NCBI GenBank assembly: GCA_004519485.1
Contig: CP038125.1
Location: 310,001 to 374,000 of the forward strand
Direction: 5' to 3'
Length of the DNA stretch: 64,000 bases
Source of the DNA: Nannochloropsis oceanica
Taxonomy: Eukaryota; Sar; Eustigmatophyceae; Eustigmatales; Monodopsidaceae
The position numbers and the translations under genes are program-made. The stretch's first letter is position 1, and each line of letters opens with the position of its first letter. This document shows positions 45,254 to 57,900 of the stretch, piece by piece. The notes below the pieces were generated by a model. It was not told the origin of the DNA and ran no database searches. It was given only the letters and a program-made list of their open reading frames with translations.

Positions 45254-47460
45254 GGTGGCAAGCGAGAGTGCCTGATTGTCGAACGTGAAGGAAGGAAACT
45301 CATATGAGTCACGTGTGGAAGCAAGCATTCCGCAAGTTACCTTTGGAGAAAGGACGACAGAAATGAGGAGGAAATACTCCTCGACAGTGGCAAATGGTGC
45401 CCCAGTCACATTATTCGACGCGTGGATGATAAGCAGAGTATGTCTGTTTTCGAAAGGACACTTGCCTGCCTGAAATGTCTTGGAGCATCAGTAAATCGGT
45501 GTTTGAGAGGCTATGTTATCTCCGGGTCGCTTTCATCTTTAAAAACAAAGTTACATTTTTTTACATGAAATTTACTTCATCCATGTCGAGTTGAGTACAT
45601 CTTAAACTCATATAGATACATGAATGACGACCAGAATCGTTGGGAGAAATGAAAGCTCAGGGTAAGCGTTTCGACCCCCATCACAAACGTAACCCTGTTT
45701 TGGTGGATCTACACTCCTTCGCTCAACTATTCATCTCCTTCTTCCCAATTCTGCCTCCCTCTCTCGCTGACTTCCTTTACCCCTCATCACCTGCCTCCCT
45801 CACTTGCAAAGTGAAAAGTGACATATTGACGATGACACGGCCACAAGCTCTCAACGATGCGCAAATGATGTGAAAGTGTAGCTGGCCTCTTACCATCACA
45901 TAAGAACTACAAATGCGACAGGTTTTAAAACAATGGTTTGAAGGCAACCAGAGACGTTATGGGGGGAAAAAGCCTTTCATAATGATTCCCACATCTCATT
46001 ACTGCTGCTGTGTGCTCCTGACGGCGGCGGTCGCGAGCTCACTTGCAAATGAAAGAAATGGATAGCGGCATACGGTAAAGGGTGAGGAAAAGTACCAGTA
46101 ATCATTTTTCGGCGTACAGAGAGTAGGTGTCGTGTTCTGCGGTTGATAGATGTCAATTCCAAGGCAAAATAATGGTTCTCACGATCACGTGGAGGCAGGG
46201 GCGGAGAGGCCAGATGGGAGGAGGAGGCGAGGGAGGAGGAGAGAGCGCTCTTACAACTTGCCTCTCCCTTTTGAAGCACAGATACAGCGTAAACTGTACG
46301 CACGAGATCTTCACATTGTTCCTTCCTTCTCCAAACTACCAGAAGAAGCGACTTGATACCGAAGAGCGTTTGGCCCATTCGACCTCCAAGTAACGTCCAA
46401 TAATTCAATGCAATGCTGAAAATAGACCCACACCTGGCCGATCATCGGGCCAGACAAGTCAGGCTACACTGTACGATTTGTCCTACTTTGGTAGACAGGA
46501 CGGTCTGGAGTTATTCCTCTTCAGCCTCCTCGTTCGCGCCGTTCAACTCCCACACAATGCTGTGTTTTGCTACAGCTGCGTTTCAAAAATATTTGCACAT
46601 GCAAGCCCTCAAAAGCTTTACGTTTCACCACGCGACGGTACTCAATAGGGCGGAGTCCTGTCGATCAATGGATAGGATTTGCGGCTTCCTGCCGTCTATT
46701 TGGCGAATGTGGAGGGTGACTAGGCTAGACTGCTCGCAATTCGAGAATTACCCGCCGTCTTATGCCCCACTGAAGCTTTCCCCCACATTACCCCACTCCT
46801 CCATCCCAACCTATCGAGGACAACAGAATCGCCCTCACAGACAACGCATTTACCATGGCTTTGCATACCTGTAGTTTAGTGCTTGGTCCTCACGATTGTC
46901 ACGAGACCTCTATGCTGGTGGCGTTTGTCTCGGCAGGCCGTTTGTATTTGGGTGGCCTTGATTCGGCACACACGTGGCACACTCATCCTTCATGCCCCCA
47001 AAAAACCCTATTCTCCACCCCCGCCCCACCGAGCCCACTTCTTCCCAAGACAGCTCAGAAATGCCCGCCTACCGCAAGCAACGCATGCTTTATGACTTTG
47101 CAGACATCTTATGTTGAGCTTGATCGTTACTGTTGCCACGAAGTTTCTGGTGGATCCTTCCCCTGCAAGCGTTTTGCAGTTTGGGGGCCTCGATGCGCCA
47201 TGTATGTGTACTTTGCACACATTATGTCCTGTTCGACTAATGCATGTGCTGTCAAGCGTGGACAACTGCTCCAAACCATGCCTGGAGGACACTCTTGTCT
47301 CGTTTCTTCGTAGAAAGTGTTGCATGGCATGTATTTACCCTCCACCCACCAGTCTCATCCAACAACAAAAAAATCACCTCTCATTTCATGTCGCCACTTC
47401 TCACAGGCCAGCGTTTGGGGACACAACAAAGAAAAAACAAAGCAGTCTACGTCAAGGCTC
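45254..47460. other. Long stretch without a supported gene
   Basis: It holds the Deg protease promoter on the left and the leader of the LRR gene on the right. Several frames of 60-150 codons are open (for example 46413-46874 and 46855-47313, plus), but none matches a family or shows clear splice continuity. The large size leaves room for an unrecognised gene or non-coding RNA. Confidence 0.35.
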
Positions 47461-48366
47461 ATGGTGAGCCCTTCACGCAGCCGGGGAAATGCAGGATGCA
47501 GTGACGGGGAAGTGCTGCGTCTGAGACGGCAGGCCCAGGTTGCTGCGACTTTACCAGTGGGACGTGACACAGCAGCAGCGGTGACACCAGCTACAACAGC
47601 ACCACCGGTGCATAATGTCGGCTCAAATTTCGTTGCATTGCCCTTACTTCCACCAGGAGCCGACCACCACCAGAAGCAGCAGCAGCAGAGGGAGAAGGAC
47701 GGAGCGAGCATGGAAGAGTGGCGGCCACAACACGAGTCTTCGCCCTCATCGCATTTTCGGCAGCTACACCAGCTGTCACCCACACAAGGATATATGTGCG
47801 ATGTCTGTGAAGTGGAGAGCAGCAATTCTCTTCCCCTCTCTCCTCTTTCCCCCTCCGCAGTCTCATTACTTACTCGCGTCCCTTCCACTGTCCTGGTGCA
47901 TGCCCTAAGCTGGCTACCGGGGGAGTGTATTGTTAATTTTAGTACGACCTGCCGGGGGACGGTATGTTATTTGCATTGTGTCCCTGCGTTAGTTTTGATG
48001 AATGCTCGTGCATTGCCCAGCCTGGTGGAGAGGTTGGTGCGAGGGGAGGGAGTGAGGCACTTGCGTTCTTTGCAGATTGAACGGATGCAGCCCGAGGTGG
48101 AGGAGGAGGAAGAGGAGGAGAAGGAGGAAAACAAGGAAGTAGGAAAGAAAAGGTGGGGGATAGAGGACAGAGAGAGTCTAAGCGGAAAAAGTAGCAGCAT
48201 TAACAGCAGCGGCGGCGGCAGGAAGAGAAAGAGGAGCGGGAACAGCAGCGGCAGCAGCATCAGCAGCAGGAAGAGAAAGACGACCGCATCGCAGCGACAG
48301 AACAGAATGCATCACACAACAAATTCTCAAAAGCCGCAGTATTGGGATCAAGAACAGAATCAGAAT

Positions 48367-48423
<57 letters not shown>

Positions 48424-51318
48424 CAGCTAGAGCAGCAGCCGAAGAAAATCACTCGCTCCCTCCTCTTGGCCTGGACCCGTGCGTTGCTTCGCGCCTTAAT
48501 CGAGCACCGAGACAAAGTTCCTGCTTTGAGCTACCTGGATTTGAGTGAGGTGCTATTACCGGATCGGGGTGCCGTAGAAGGATTGCACTCCATCGCTTCT
48601 ATCGCCTATCTGGCCTTGCCCGGGCTGGTCCCTTCGACCCCGTCCTCCCTCCCTTCCTCGCCGTCCTCCTCTCCGACTGGGACGGGTGTGGGTGGAGCAG
48701 GGGGAGGAGGAGGAGGAGGAGGAGGGGACGGACCTCTGTTGGTAAATGATCACCCTCTCCTTCTTCCTCTTCCGCTTGCCCTACCACAGCAGCAGCAGCA
48801 GCAACAACAGCAGCAGCAGCAGTACAACGATGAATTTGACTTCGCTCTCCTCCCTGACGCTGCCTCCTCCTCCTCCCTGCCCCCCTTCCTCACCCCATCC
48901 GAGGTCGACTTTTACCGCGCCCTGGGCGACGAGGTGCTGGTCATGACAAACCTCAGGGAGCTTAATTTTGGTCGCTTAAAATGGTCTTCCCTCGTCGCGG
49001 CTGGTTTTTTCAATCCCCCCATCGTTAAGCCCTGCTCCCGCGCCACGCCCGCACAGCAAATCCGAGCAGCGGCGGCGGCGGCGGCGGCAGCAGCAGCAGC
49101 AGCAGCAAAGGAAGCAAAGACACGCGCAGCTCTCGTGGGTGAGGGAGTGGTGATGAGGACGGAAGGGAAGGAGGAAAAGGAAGGGAGGGAGGACGAGGTT
49201 GTGTTGAGGGGGTGGAGCCTGTCGGAGGAACTCCGGGTAGTTGAATTCAACAAAATGCCTGTGTTTCACAACGCGCATTTATCCTCTCTCATGTCCTACA
49301 TTCACATCAACCGCTACCGCGGCATCCGCACCCTCAACCTCTCCCGCGATCACGACCCAAACGGGTCTTCCTACCCGCCCTCCCTCCCTCTCACTGACCT
49401 GATCCCCCTCGCCGAATCCTTCCACAAGGGGGACTTAAGACAGCTTTTGGTGCTTGATTTATCTTTTCAAAGTTATGTGGGAAACAGGGGCTTGGCGGCC
49501 TTGGCTCAGGTATGGCTGGAGGGACCGGGGCAAGAGGGGGAGGCCTGCTCGATCAAGTATTTGAAGATGAGGGGAACGTCGCTTGGCAGGCCGCCGGCGC
49601 AGCAGCAGCAGCAGCACCAGCAGCAGCAACAACAACAGCTTTTCTTACCTCCTGCCCTCCCATATGCTGTCGGTGTGGGAGCTGGTGCGGGCGCGGGTGC
49701 TCCTCCCTTCCCCCCCGCCCTCCCTCCCTCCCCTCCTTGCGTGGGCTTGTGTAGCTTGGGGAGGGCATTGTCGGCGGGGCAATTAAAATGTTTAATTCAA
49801 CTAGACCTACAAGACAACTTTTTGGGGGAAGAGGGCGTGAAGGCTTTGGCAGCCGGAATCGGGGCAAAGGGGGCTCTGCCTCTATTGGAATGTTTGGATT
49901 TATCGATGGTGGGGGGAGGACGAGGGAGGGGGAGGGAGGTAAGGAAAGTTGGCGGAAAGAAGGCTGGGACGATGAGCAGGCGGAGGAGGAGGAGAGGGAA
50001 GAAGGGAGAAAGGGAGGAAGGAAGAGGTGAGGGAGAAGGAAGGGGGGCGATGAAGGAGGAGGGATGTAAGGCCTTATGCGAGGCGTTGAAACGACACGGG
50101 GAAGCAGGAAGGGAGGGAAGGAGCGAGGGAGGGAGTAGATTGAGACGGTTGGGGTTGGGAGGACACTTGATAGGCGTAGAGGGTGTGAGGATGGTAGTGG
50201 AGGTACTGAAGGAGGGAGGGATGCCGCGGTTGGAAGAGCTGGATCTAACGGGGAATGGATTAGGGGACGAAGGGGCAGTGGTGGTGGCAGAATGGCTGTG
50301 GGAGGGAGGGAAGGAGGAGTGTGCTCGGGTGGATAAGGAGAAAGGAGAGAGGAGGGGGGACACGTCTGGTTTTCCTTCTTCCCTGATTCCTTACTCCTCC
50401 GGTCCCTCCCTCAAACGGCTCTTCCTTGGTCACAACAACATATATGGCCATCTCTTCCATTCCCATCACCTTTTCTGTCACCCCCTCCCTCCCTCGCATC
50501 CTCCCTCCTGCTCCTCTCTCATCGATCTCAACCTTGAAGGTAACTTCCTCTCCTCGTCCTACTCATCCTCATCCTTCGTCTCCTCCGACGAGGAAGGAGG
50601 GTTAGAGGGCAGGGAGTGTCAGTCTTCCGTCTCCTCCTTTCCCTCCACCTCTTCCTCCTTCTCCTCCTCCTATTGTGACGAGAAGGAAGGATGGATTGAA
50701 CAAGGTTATGATCTGAACCCCTGCCTGCGAGCCTTCATCGGTCCCTTCCTTCGGCATCTCTCCCTCGCGTACAACCCTGCTGTTGCTGCAACCGCAACAG
50801 CAGCAGCAGCGCTTGGCCGCCTTCTGAACGATTATCCCCTTCTTGAAAGCGCCAATGTCACTGGATGTGGACGAGGGGAAGAAGGGAAGGAAGGAGGGAT
50901 GGAGGTCGGGGTGATGCTGGAGGAGATCAAGAGGCCTTTGGCACTGACAGCACTGTTGGCGAGGGATTGCGGGTTGTCCCCGCCCTCACTCGCTTCCCTG
51001 CTCTCGCCCGGGAGTAGTGCCAAGTTCCCTAGGCTTGCGACGTTGGAGGTTGATGGGGAGGGAGAGAAGGTGTGTTCAGAGATGCTGTCTGTGCTGCTGG
51101 AGTGTTTGGAGGGAGGGAAGGAGGAAGGGAGGAGTAGGGCGTTGCCGGGGCTGACAGCATTGACTTTCCCTTGTTTGAATGTGGGAGATGAGGAGGCTTG
51201 GAGGCAAAGCGAGAAAGCAAGGAAAATTGAGAGGGCAAGACCCTGGTTGAAAGCCTTCATATCTTGGCCGGTCGAGGAGAGAGTCGGGAAGGAAGAGGAG
51301 GAAGGAGACAGGGAGTAG
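47461..51318 (+). CDS. F-box-like leucine-rich repeat protein
   Basis: A single long exon of 1,285 residues from the chosen ATG; the open frame begins earlier (ATG also at 47329), but that part reads like leader sequence, so the start is uncertain. SLLTRVPSTVLVHALSWLPG and NFSTTCRGTVC resemble an F-box. A charged, glutamine-rich linker follows (with an E-Q run near 48365-48430). RNase-inhibitor-type LRRs run over the second half: LLVLDLSFQSYVGNRGLAAL, CLIQLDLQDNFLGEEGVKAL, RLEELDLTGNGLGDEGAVVV and SLIDLNLEGNFLSSS. If the F-box is real, the protein would be a substrate receptor of an SCF ligase. Repeat tracts expand several loops. Confidence 0.7.
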
Positions 51319-52230
51319 AATATGATGGAGGAGTAGAAGAAGGAAGAGAAGGGGATGGGGGAAGATGAAAGTATGAGATCAGATATGGAAATGACTAGGC
51401 TGAGAGGGACGGAGAGATGCAGGAAAAGAGTCACCAAGAAATAAAAGTGATGATGATTTTGTGGGATGAATTAGGTTGTGAAAAGTTATCTTTTTCACAC
51501 AGGGTTAGGGCATGTGGACATGGCGATGACGAGATAAATATAGGCCGTGGTGTCCTTCAGCTCCACATCCGTGGGGCATCATTTCCAGTTGCTACCACCA
51601 AAATGGCAGGAAATTGCAGGTAGAAATTGGTCCTTCTTGGACAAGGACATGTGGTATTCAACACCCCCCCCCCAAATAGAGAAAGGAGAAGACATTATTG
51701 GAAAATCGTGTGCCTTGACTAGTAATAGTACGCTTTTTTGCTCGTCTTCCTTTAACCAATTGATTGAGTGATTGATTTTTTGATTCATTTGTGAGATCGT
51801 TTTTGACCTTGACTGAACCTCTTAATTTCAAATCCCGCTGCTGACCGCTATTTCTTGCACATCTATTTGTAATGCAGGCATTCACGCACACACCTGACTT
51901 CAAGTGTAATGTTCAAGAAAAAGCGTTATGGGGTAAAAAACCACACACCCTGTATTAAGTGGCTAAGCCATCTTGGGGATAGCAATCCCTCCTACCCGGT
52001 CTTCATCATGCCCATAACGTTCACACTTTGAAACATTTTCTGCCCCTTGGCCCCTCGTTGACCCGACCGGAAGAGCTGCACGTCTCTAACTCGTGCCATG
52101 CTCCTAATCTCCCCACTTGATGGAGGATGGAGGAGGAGGAGGAGGTCACGGGAGGGCCATCCGAGGACTGTACTGATGTTCGTGTCCCGGGACGGCAATG
52201 GGGCACGTAAAATCCTGCGGGTGTACAGGA
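51319..52230. other. Gene-free stretch downstream of the LRR gene
   Basis: AT-richer between 51420 and 51950. No protein family or RNA gene is seen. Short open frames on the minus strand near 51990-52580 are not recognisable. Confidence 0.35.
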
Positions 52231-52288
52231 GTACGGTCCGTGAAGAAGATCGTCCCCACGTACGGTCCGTGAAGAAGATCGTCCCCAT
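52231..52288. repeat. Tandem repeat, 29 bases twice
   Basis: The unit beginning GTACGGTCCGTGAAGAAG occurs at 52231-52259 and again at 52260-52288, differing only at the last base. Because 29 is not a multiple of three it would shift any reading frame, which argues against coding here. Confidence 0.85.
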
Positions 52289-52738
52289 GCTCTTCGGTTT
52301 GGTCAACCGCGGCAGGATATGCGGACAATCTATCTGTTGCCTCCCCGCTGATCTCCTCTTCTGTTCCCCCCCCCCCCTCCTTCTCCTGGCCCTGTGTGGG
52401 CCGTCCGGGGACTTTGCCTGATGAAAAACCTGTTAAAGTCGCCAGTAAAACTCGGACAAAAGTAAGGGGTGAATGTGCAACAATATATTGTTGGACGGCT
52501 CCCCATCGTATGCAAGTCCTAGAGGACGTCAGGTTGCATGCGATAGTTCTAGAGGGATGTAAAGGAACTAACCTCCCCACTTGTCAAGTCATCAAGTACC
52601 ATCACGCTGTCCATGCATGCATGCTGATGCTGCTTAATCTTCGCCCGCTTGCCGCTTGTCTGTGAACTCATTACGTGAACTCTCAATTCACACCAGAACA
52701 TACACGATGCATGGTAGGACGTAGCTGCAGCCACCATC
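52289..52738. other. Upstream region of the short-chain dehydrogenase gene
   Basis: It holds a C run near 52369-52378 and presumably the promoter of the next gene. No supported gene. Confidence 0.35.
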
Positions 52739-53855
52739 ATGCCGCCTTCCCATGCTTCTTCCTCAACCTCCTCGTCCATCCTTTCGGGCTACTTCAAATT
52801 TGCAATCGCCCCCATTCTCTTTCCTCTGTTCCTCGGCGTCTTTAGCAACATCATAAAGCCTTCCTTTCCCGTCCCTGCCCCTGGAGCGGCGGTCGTCATT
52901 ACCGGTAGCAGCACTGGGATAGGACGTCATGCTGCTGCCGAGCTGGCTGCCGACGGCTTCTTGGTCTTCGCGGGCGTCCGAAACCTGAGCGATGTGGATG
53001 GTCTGGTAAAGTCTTATCCAGGACGGGTGGTACCTTTGCTACTGGATGTGACCGATACGGAGGGGGGCGTGACACGTGCGGCGGAGGAAGTGGAGCGGGT
53101 CTTGCGGGAAAGGGGGGGCAACATTCCCTTGGCCGGTTTGGTGAATAACGCAGGGATTGGTGCGTTTACCGTATCCTGTCCGCTCTGAAAAGGCCTGATA
53201 TCTCTCAATTTTTAAAAACTCACTGCCATTCCAACTTTTACAAACAAATGACCCAGGTGTTGCGCTTCCCTTGGAACTTATTTCCCTCGACAGGTTCAGG
53301 CAAGTCATGGAAGTGAATGTCGTGGGCGTCCTCGCAGTCTCTCAAGCCTTTATTCCACGGCTTCGTCGCGACCAAGGTCGCATCATCAATGTAGGAAGTG
53401 CCGCAGGTTTCACGGTCCCACCAGGATATGGCGCATACTCAAGCAGTAAATTCGCCTTGGAAGCTGTATCAGACGCGTTCCGCTTGGAATTACGGCCGTG
53501 GAATATCTCAGTCTCTTTGCTCGAGCCGGGTACCGTAGAGAGCGAGATTCGGCGGAAGAATTTGGGGGATGGTGTCCCATTCAAGGATCTACCGGAGAAG
53601 GCTTATGCACTGTATCGACACATGTTTGATACATACGAAGCACGCGTGACAGCACTGGACCGCAATGCAGGGTCAGCGCAGTTGACAACAGACGCCATCG
53701 TGCATGCCTTGACGAGCGCAACGCCGCAAAGCCGTTATATTATTGGGAAATATCAGGGTTTAAGTTTGAGTGCCTTTCGTATTTTTGTTATGCCATTTCT
53801 ACCGGACCATGTGCAGGACTGGGGTAAAATCAAATCCCTTCAAAAAGCCCTGTGA
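52739..53855 (+). CDS. Membrane-anchored short-chain dehydrogenase/reductase
   Basis: Exons 52739-53159 and 53257-53855 join in phase to 339 residues. A hydrophobic N-terminal anchor (FKFAIAPILFPLFLGVF, about residues 20-36) precedes a classical Rossmann fold. The cofactor motif is VVITGSSTGIGRHAA near 52, then VNNAGIG near 135, and the active site YGAYSSSKFALE (Tyr and Lys present) near 225. The segment PWNISVSLLEPGTVESEIRR is typical of the classical SDRs that include retinol and 17-beta/11-beta hydroxysteroid dehydrogenases. The substrate is therefore probably a lipid, sterol or retinoid-like alcohol/ketone at the ER membrane, but it cannot be fixed. Confidence 0.9.
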
Positions 53856-54149
53856 TTGTGGCGAAGGAGTGATGGGGTTGAAGATAGAGTTGGGCGAATC
53901 AATAACTGAGATAGAAGAGTTGGTGCATGTAATGAAAGAAAACTTACAGGGGGACTTTTGACGGATTCGTTTTTCGGCCGCGAAGTGGTTTCCTTATGCT
54001 CATGCCAGTTTCGTCGCATTTCCTCAAAATCGAATTTCTTTATGGTAGTTTCTGTTTTGAAAAGAAAATCAGAGAAATTAAATTTACCACCGAAAATATA
54101 AATATGTACATACACACCTTGTGAAAACATATGTGGGCGGTGTGGGATA
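53856..54149. other. 3' flank of the dehydrogenase gene
   Basis: AT-rich non-coding-looking sequence with no supported feature. Confidence 0.35.
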
Positions 54150-54548
54150 ATGAGAAATGCCGGTGAGTCAGCAAGAAAAGCAGTGGGCAAAGGCAAATGC
54201 CTCTCCAGGGAAGCGGCACATAAGCTCTTTCCACGAGTCCTTTTTCGCTCATCTGCCCCCGCATCTTTTGCTCATGAGCAGCAAAAGTGGAAAATTGTCA
54301 TCTTCTCCATCGGATTTGGAACGGAAGAAGAAGCTGTACGAAGTATAAATGATCATTTCAAGATTGAGCTCGAGGAGACCAAGACGATCCACAGCCTCCT
54401 GCAGACAGTGCTGTCAGAGGAGGAGAAGCAAGCTGCCCAAGTGCGTGCTCGGGCTGCAACCTACCATCATTTTGCTTTCCTCCAAAAATGGCTTCTCCCC
54501 CAATCTCCACCCGTGAGCCTCATTCCTCTGCGACAGAGTCCTCTGTGA
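54150..54548 (+). CDS. Hypothetical small protein
   Basis: An ATG-started frame of 132 residues. It has a basic front (RKAVGKGKCLSREAAHK) and a charged, probably helical middle (GTEEEAVRSINDHFKIELEE, then LLQTVLSEEEKQAAQVRA). No family is recognised. It lies between two plus-strand genes and is free of the tetranucleotide repeats. The helical pattern is the only argument for coding; it could also be an exon of the following gene or chance. Confidence 0.25.
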   Translation: MRNAGESARKAVGKGKCLSREAAHKLFPRVLFRSSAPASFAHEQQKWKIVIFSIGFGTEEEAVRSINDHFKIELEETKTIHSLLQTVLSEEEKQAAQVRARAATYHHFAFLQKWLLPQSPPVSLIPLRQSPL

Positions 54549-54909
54549 GAGGGCGACAGGGGCCAAAAGGAAAAAACTAACCTCCCCTTCCCTGGACAAA
54601 CGTCATCTCGACACATCCAAGTTCTTTGATTCAACACGATGAGTTTCCCATCAGCCCCTGTATAGACATCAATGGCAGCAGAGGCAGTACAAATTGGATG
54701 CATCCATCCATGGGGTTTCGTCAAGGCTGACCTGGAGGATTAATCACACCTCACAATGCTGCTCGTTTGAGATCGTCAACAGCCCGACTCGGAATGGATC
54801 GCACTCCTCTCATTACGTTCCTCAATCGTCCCGCACACAACAAATATACCATAGCACGCCTCCATCCTGACCATGTTACTGTAGACGACGATTATCAGCC
54901 CCATCCTGA
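54549..54909. other. Short stretch before the receptor-phosphatase gene
   Basis: It probably contains promoter and leader. The sequence right at 54910 reads ATGCAG followed by GT, so an exon end here cannot be ruled out. No other feature seen. Confidence 0.3.
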
Positions 54910-57900
54910 ATGCAGGTGGAAACGTCTACCGCCTTATCCGGCCAATCCTTCATGGAAGACTCTACAGAGGATCTCCCAGCCTTGCCCGCAGACCACAAAT
55001 TCTACCTCTACAGCCTGATCATAAGCAGCACCAGCGCCTTGATAGGCTTGATATGCGCACTCGTCATCATTGGACGCCTCAGAGGATGGCTTTGTATCCG
55101 ACGTGGTGGTAGAGGCTGCTCCTCCTCTGCCTCCTCTGCTTCCAAACCTGTCCCCAAACCCCGGAGAGGCACCCTTGCCTCCCTTCTCCACTTCCTCCTC
55201 CTCCGCCTCTTCTCTTTCAACGCGTTGTATGCCGCGGCATTTTCCCTCTTCTCCATCACTGAGGTCATATACCTCCGCGTCCATCACCTCTCCCTCCCGT
55301 CCTTTTTTGGTGACGCCTCCTCCACTCTCTCTCCCTCCTCCCCCTCCTCCTCCCTCTCCTCCTCCTCCTCGTCCTTGGGAAAATGGGAATCCATCTCTAC
55401 GGACCTCCTCTTTTGGCTGCAAGAACTTGCTTTAATTCCCGCCTTTTTCCACGTCGTCCTGGCGTGGGTCTTCCATGAATACATTGTCCACCATCGATCC
55501 CCCTCTGTTCTTGAAAACTTGGTGAGACGTCGCCTTTGGTTCGTAGTCACTGTCGGCCTCTCCCTCACCACCGGTATATCAGCGTTGTGCTTCTACTTGA
55601 TCGGAAAAGAGGGAGGTGTGAGGGAGAGAGGGAGGGAAGGAGCGGTGTTGAAACTTGTAACGACGGTGGCCTCATTGGGGGTGACTGGGGGATTGTACTT
55701 GCACACGGTCGTGGCGTGGTGGAGGGGGAGCAGCCATAGTAGGAGCAGCAGCAGCAACTGGATCAGTAGCAGAAGTGACAATTATGGAATACCGAAACAA
55801 GAGGAGGAAACGAAGGAGGACCCGCTGCATCTCCCCCCCCTCGAGGACCGTGACCCGTCCCTCTTTCCCCCCCTCCCTCGCCTCACCTTCACCTCCTCCA
55901 TCTCGGCCGTCCGTCAGGCCAGCACCACCTACCTCCGTCGTCCCCTTTGGAGGCTTGTGCTCCTCTTGGCGTGCTTCCTCTTCATGTGGACATGGGCACT
56001 GGTCACTGAGACCCGATCCGTCCGTGCCGTGTTTGGCCCAGACGAGGGAGGGAGGGAGGGAGGGAGGGAGGGCGGGCGCTCGACAGGGGACATGCCATTC
56101 ATTCTCATGACAATTGTAGATGCCCTGGTGCTCGGAAACGTGTTTTTTTATCTCTCTCCTTCCACGTTATGGAAGAGGAGGCAGCGGGCTAGAAAACGGA
56201 GGCGGCGGTTGAGGCAACAGCGACTGTTGCTCCTCCAACGGCAGGTAAAGGAGTTGCAGCTAGAGCAGCAGCGGCAGCACCAGCAACAGCGGCAACAACA
56301 GGAGACAAAGAGGGGAGGAGTATTGACCTTGGATGAGGAAAAGAGGGAAAAGGAGGAGGAAGAGATCCAGGAGATGGCTGGTGGTGACCACGCTGCCCAT
56401 GTTGCTGCGCCTGCGAAGACCACCACACCACCCCCGCCCGCCCTCCCTCCCTCCCTCCCTCCTCCTCAAAACGAATTTCGCATTTTTGTGTCAACCTTCA
56501 ACGCAGGCTCTACACGTCCTATGACGGCCTTGGGACCATTGGAGGAGTGGATTCCCTCGTCCTCCCTCCCATCCTCGTCTTCCTCCCGTGTCTGGAGGGA
56601 GGGAGGGGGGCAGGGTGAGGGCGAGGGAGGGAGGGAGGGAGGGTTTGACATGTATGTGCTCGCGCTGCAGGAATGCATGGTTTTGGAGGAACTCAAGGAG
56701 GCGGTGCTTGCACGGCTGGAGGAGGGAGGGGGGAAGGAAGGGAGGGAGGGAGGGTGGGCGGTGGTGGCAGAAAATGTCTGGAGCACCAACGGGAACATTG
56801 CATTGCTCCTCTATGTGAGAGAGGAGGTCGTGAGGGAGGGAAGGTTTGAGGTCCTGCCTTTGGGGAGGGCTCGATTGAATCTGGGGGTGAGTGTAGGGGT
56901 GGGAAAGCTACCGAATAAGGCAGCGGTGGCGATCGCCTGCCGCATCGACCACAGGAGCGTGGTTTTTGTGTCGGCCCATTTCGCGGCGGACAAGCATGGA
57001 AAGGAGGGGGGAAAGGCGCGGGTGAGAGATGTAATGAGGTGCTTGAAGGGGATGAGGGTGGGGAGGGAGGGGGAGGAGGTGGATCTTGAGCATGCGTTTC
57101 ACCATGTGGTGTTTTGTGGGGATTTGAATTTTCGAATTAAGTTGAAGCCGGAACTGGTTTTGGAGAAGCTCAATGCGTCGGTGAGGAAGGAGGGATTGGG
57201 GGTAAGAAAGGAAGCATTCTCAGCTGCGGCTTTGGCCATTTCTCACACGCCTTGCCCTCCTCTGCTTTCTCTTGATGCCGAGGGAGGGAGGGAGGGAGGG
57301 AGGGAGGGAGGAGGAGGCTTGATATGTCCCATGAGGCTCAAGAGATATAAGGAGATGCTGCAGGTGCGAGAGGAGGAGGAGGAGAAGGAGGAAGAGGAGG
57401 TGGGAGGACGAGGACAAGGACGAGATGGAGAAGGACGAGATGCCCCGCTGGAGATCGTGGTGATCAGTGGGAAAGAGGAGGAGGACGAGGAGGAAGTTTT
57501 GGAAGGGAAAAGCGAGAAGAAAGAGAAGGTTTCGTTCTCTCCTTTCCCCTCCTCCCCCTCCTCCTCTTTCTTCTCTCCCCCTCCTCCTCCTTCAGCAGTC
57601 TCTACTTATGTTACAACACATCGGGTGGAAGGGGGTAGGGAGAGAAGGAGGGAGGGAAGAGTGCATCCTTGTTATGCGTCCGCTCTTGCGGCTCTTCTGA
57701 AGGAGCTGCAGGAGGAAGCGAAGGAAGAAAGGGAGAAAGAAGAGAAGGGGAGAGAGGAGAAGGAGGAGGAGGAGGAGGAGGAGGAGGAGGAGGAGGAGGA
57801 GGAGGAGGAGGAGGAGGAGGAGGGGAGAGAGGAGGAGGGGGAGGAGGAGGGGGAGGGGGAGGAGGAGGAGGTGGTGATGGAAGGGGCCTCGATCGAGCAA

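Noticed and set aside
45254-45409. Earlier start for the Deg protease
   Set aside because: The frame is open from a GTG and an ATG upstream, but the hydrophobic signal segment then lies far from the N-terminus. The ATG at 45253 fits targeting better.
46855-47313. 152-codon plus-strand frame, with a weakly similar block near 47110
   Set aside because: Cysteine-rich chance-like sequence with no recognisable domain and no splice continuity. The similarity between blocks is too weak to claim a repeat.
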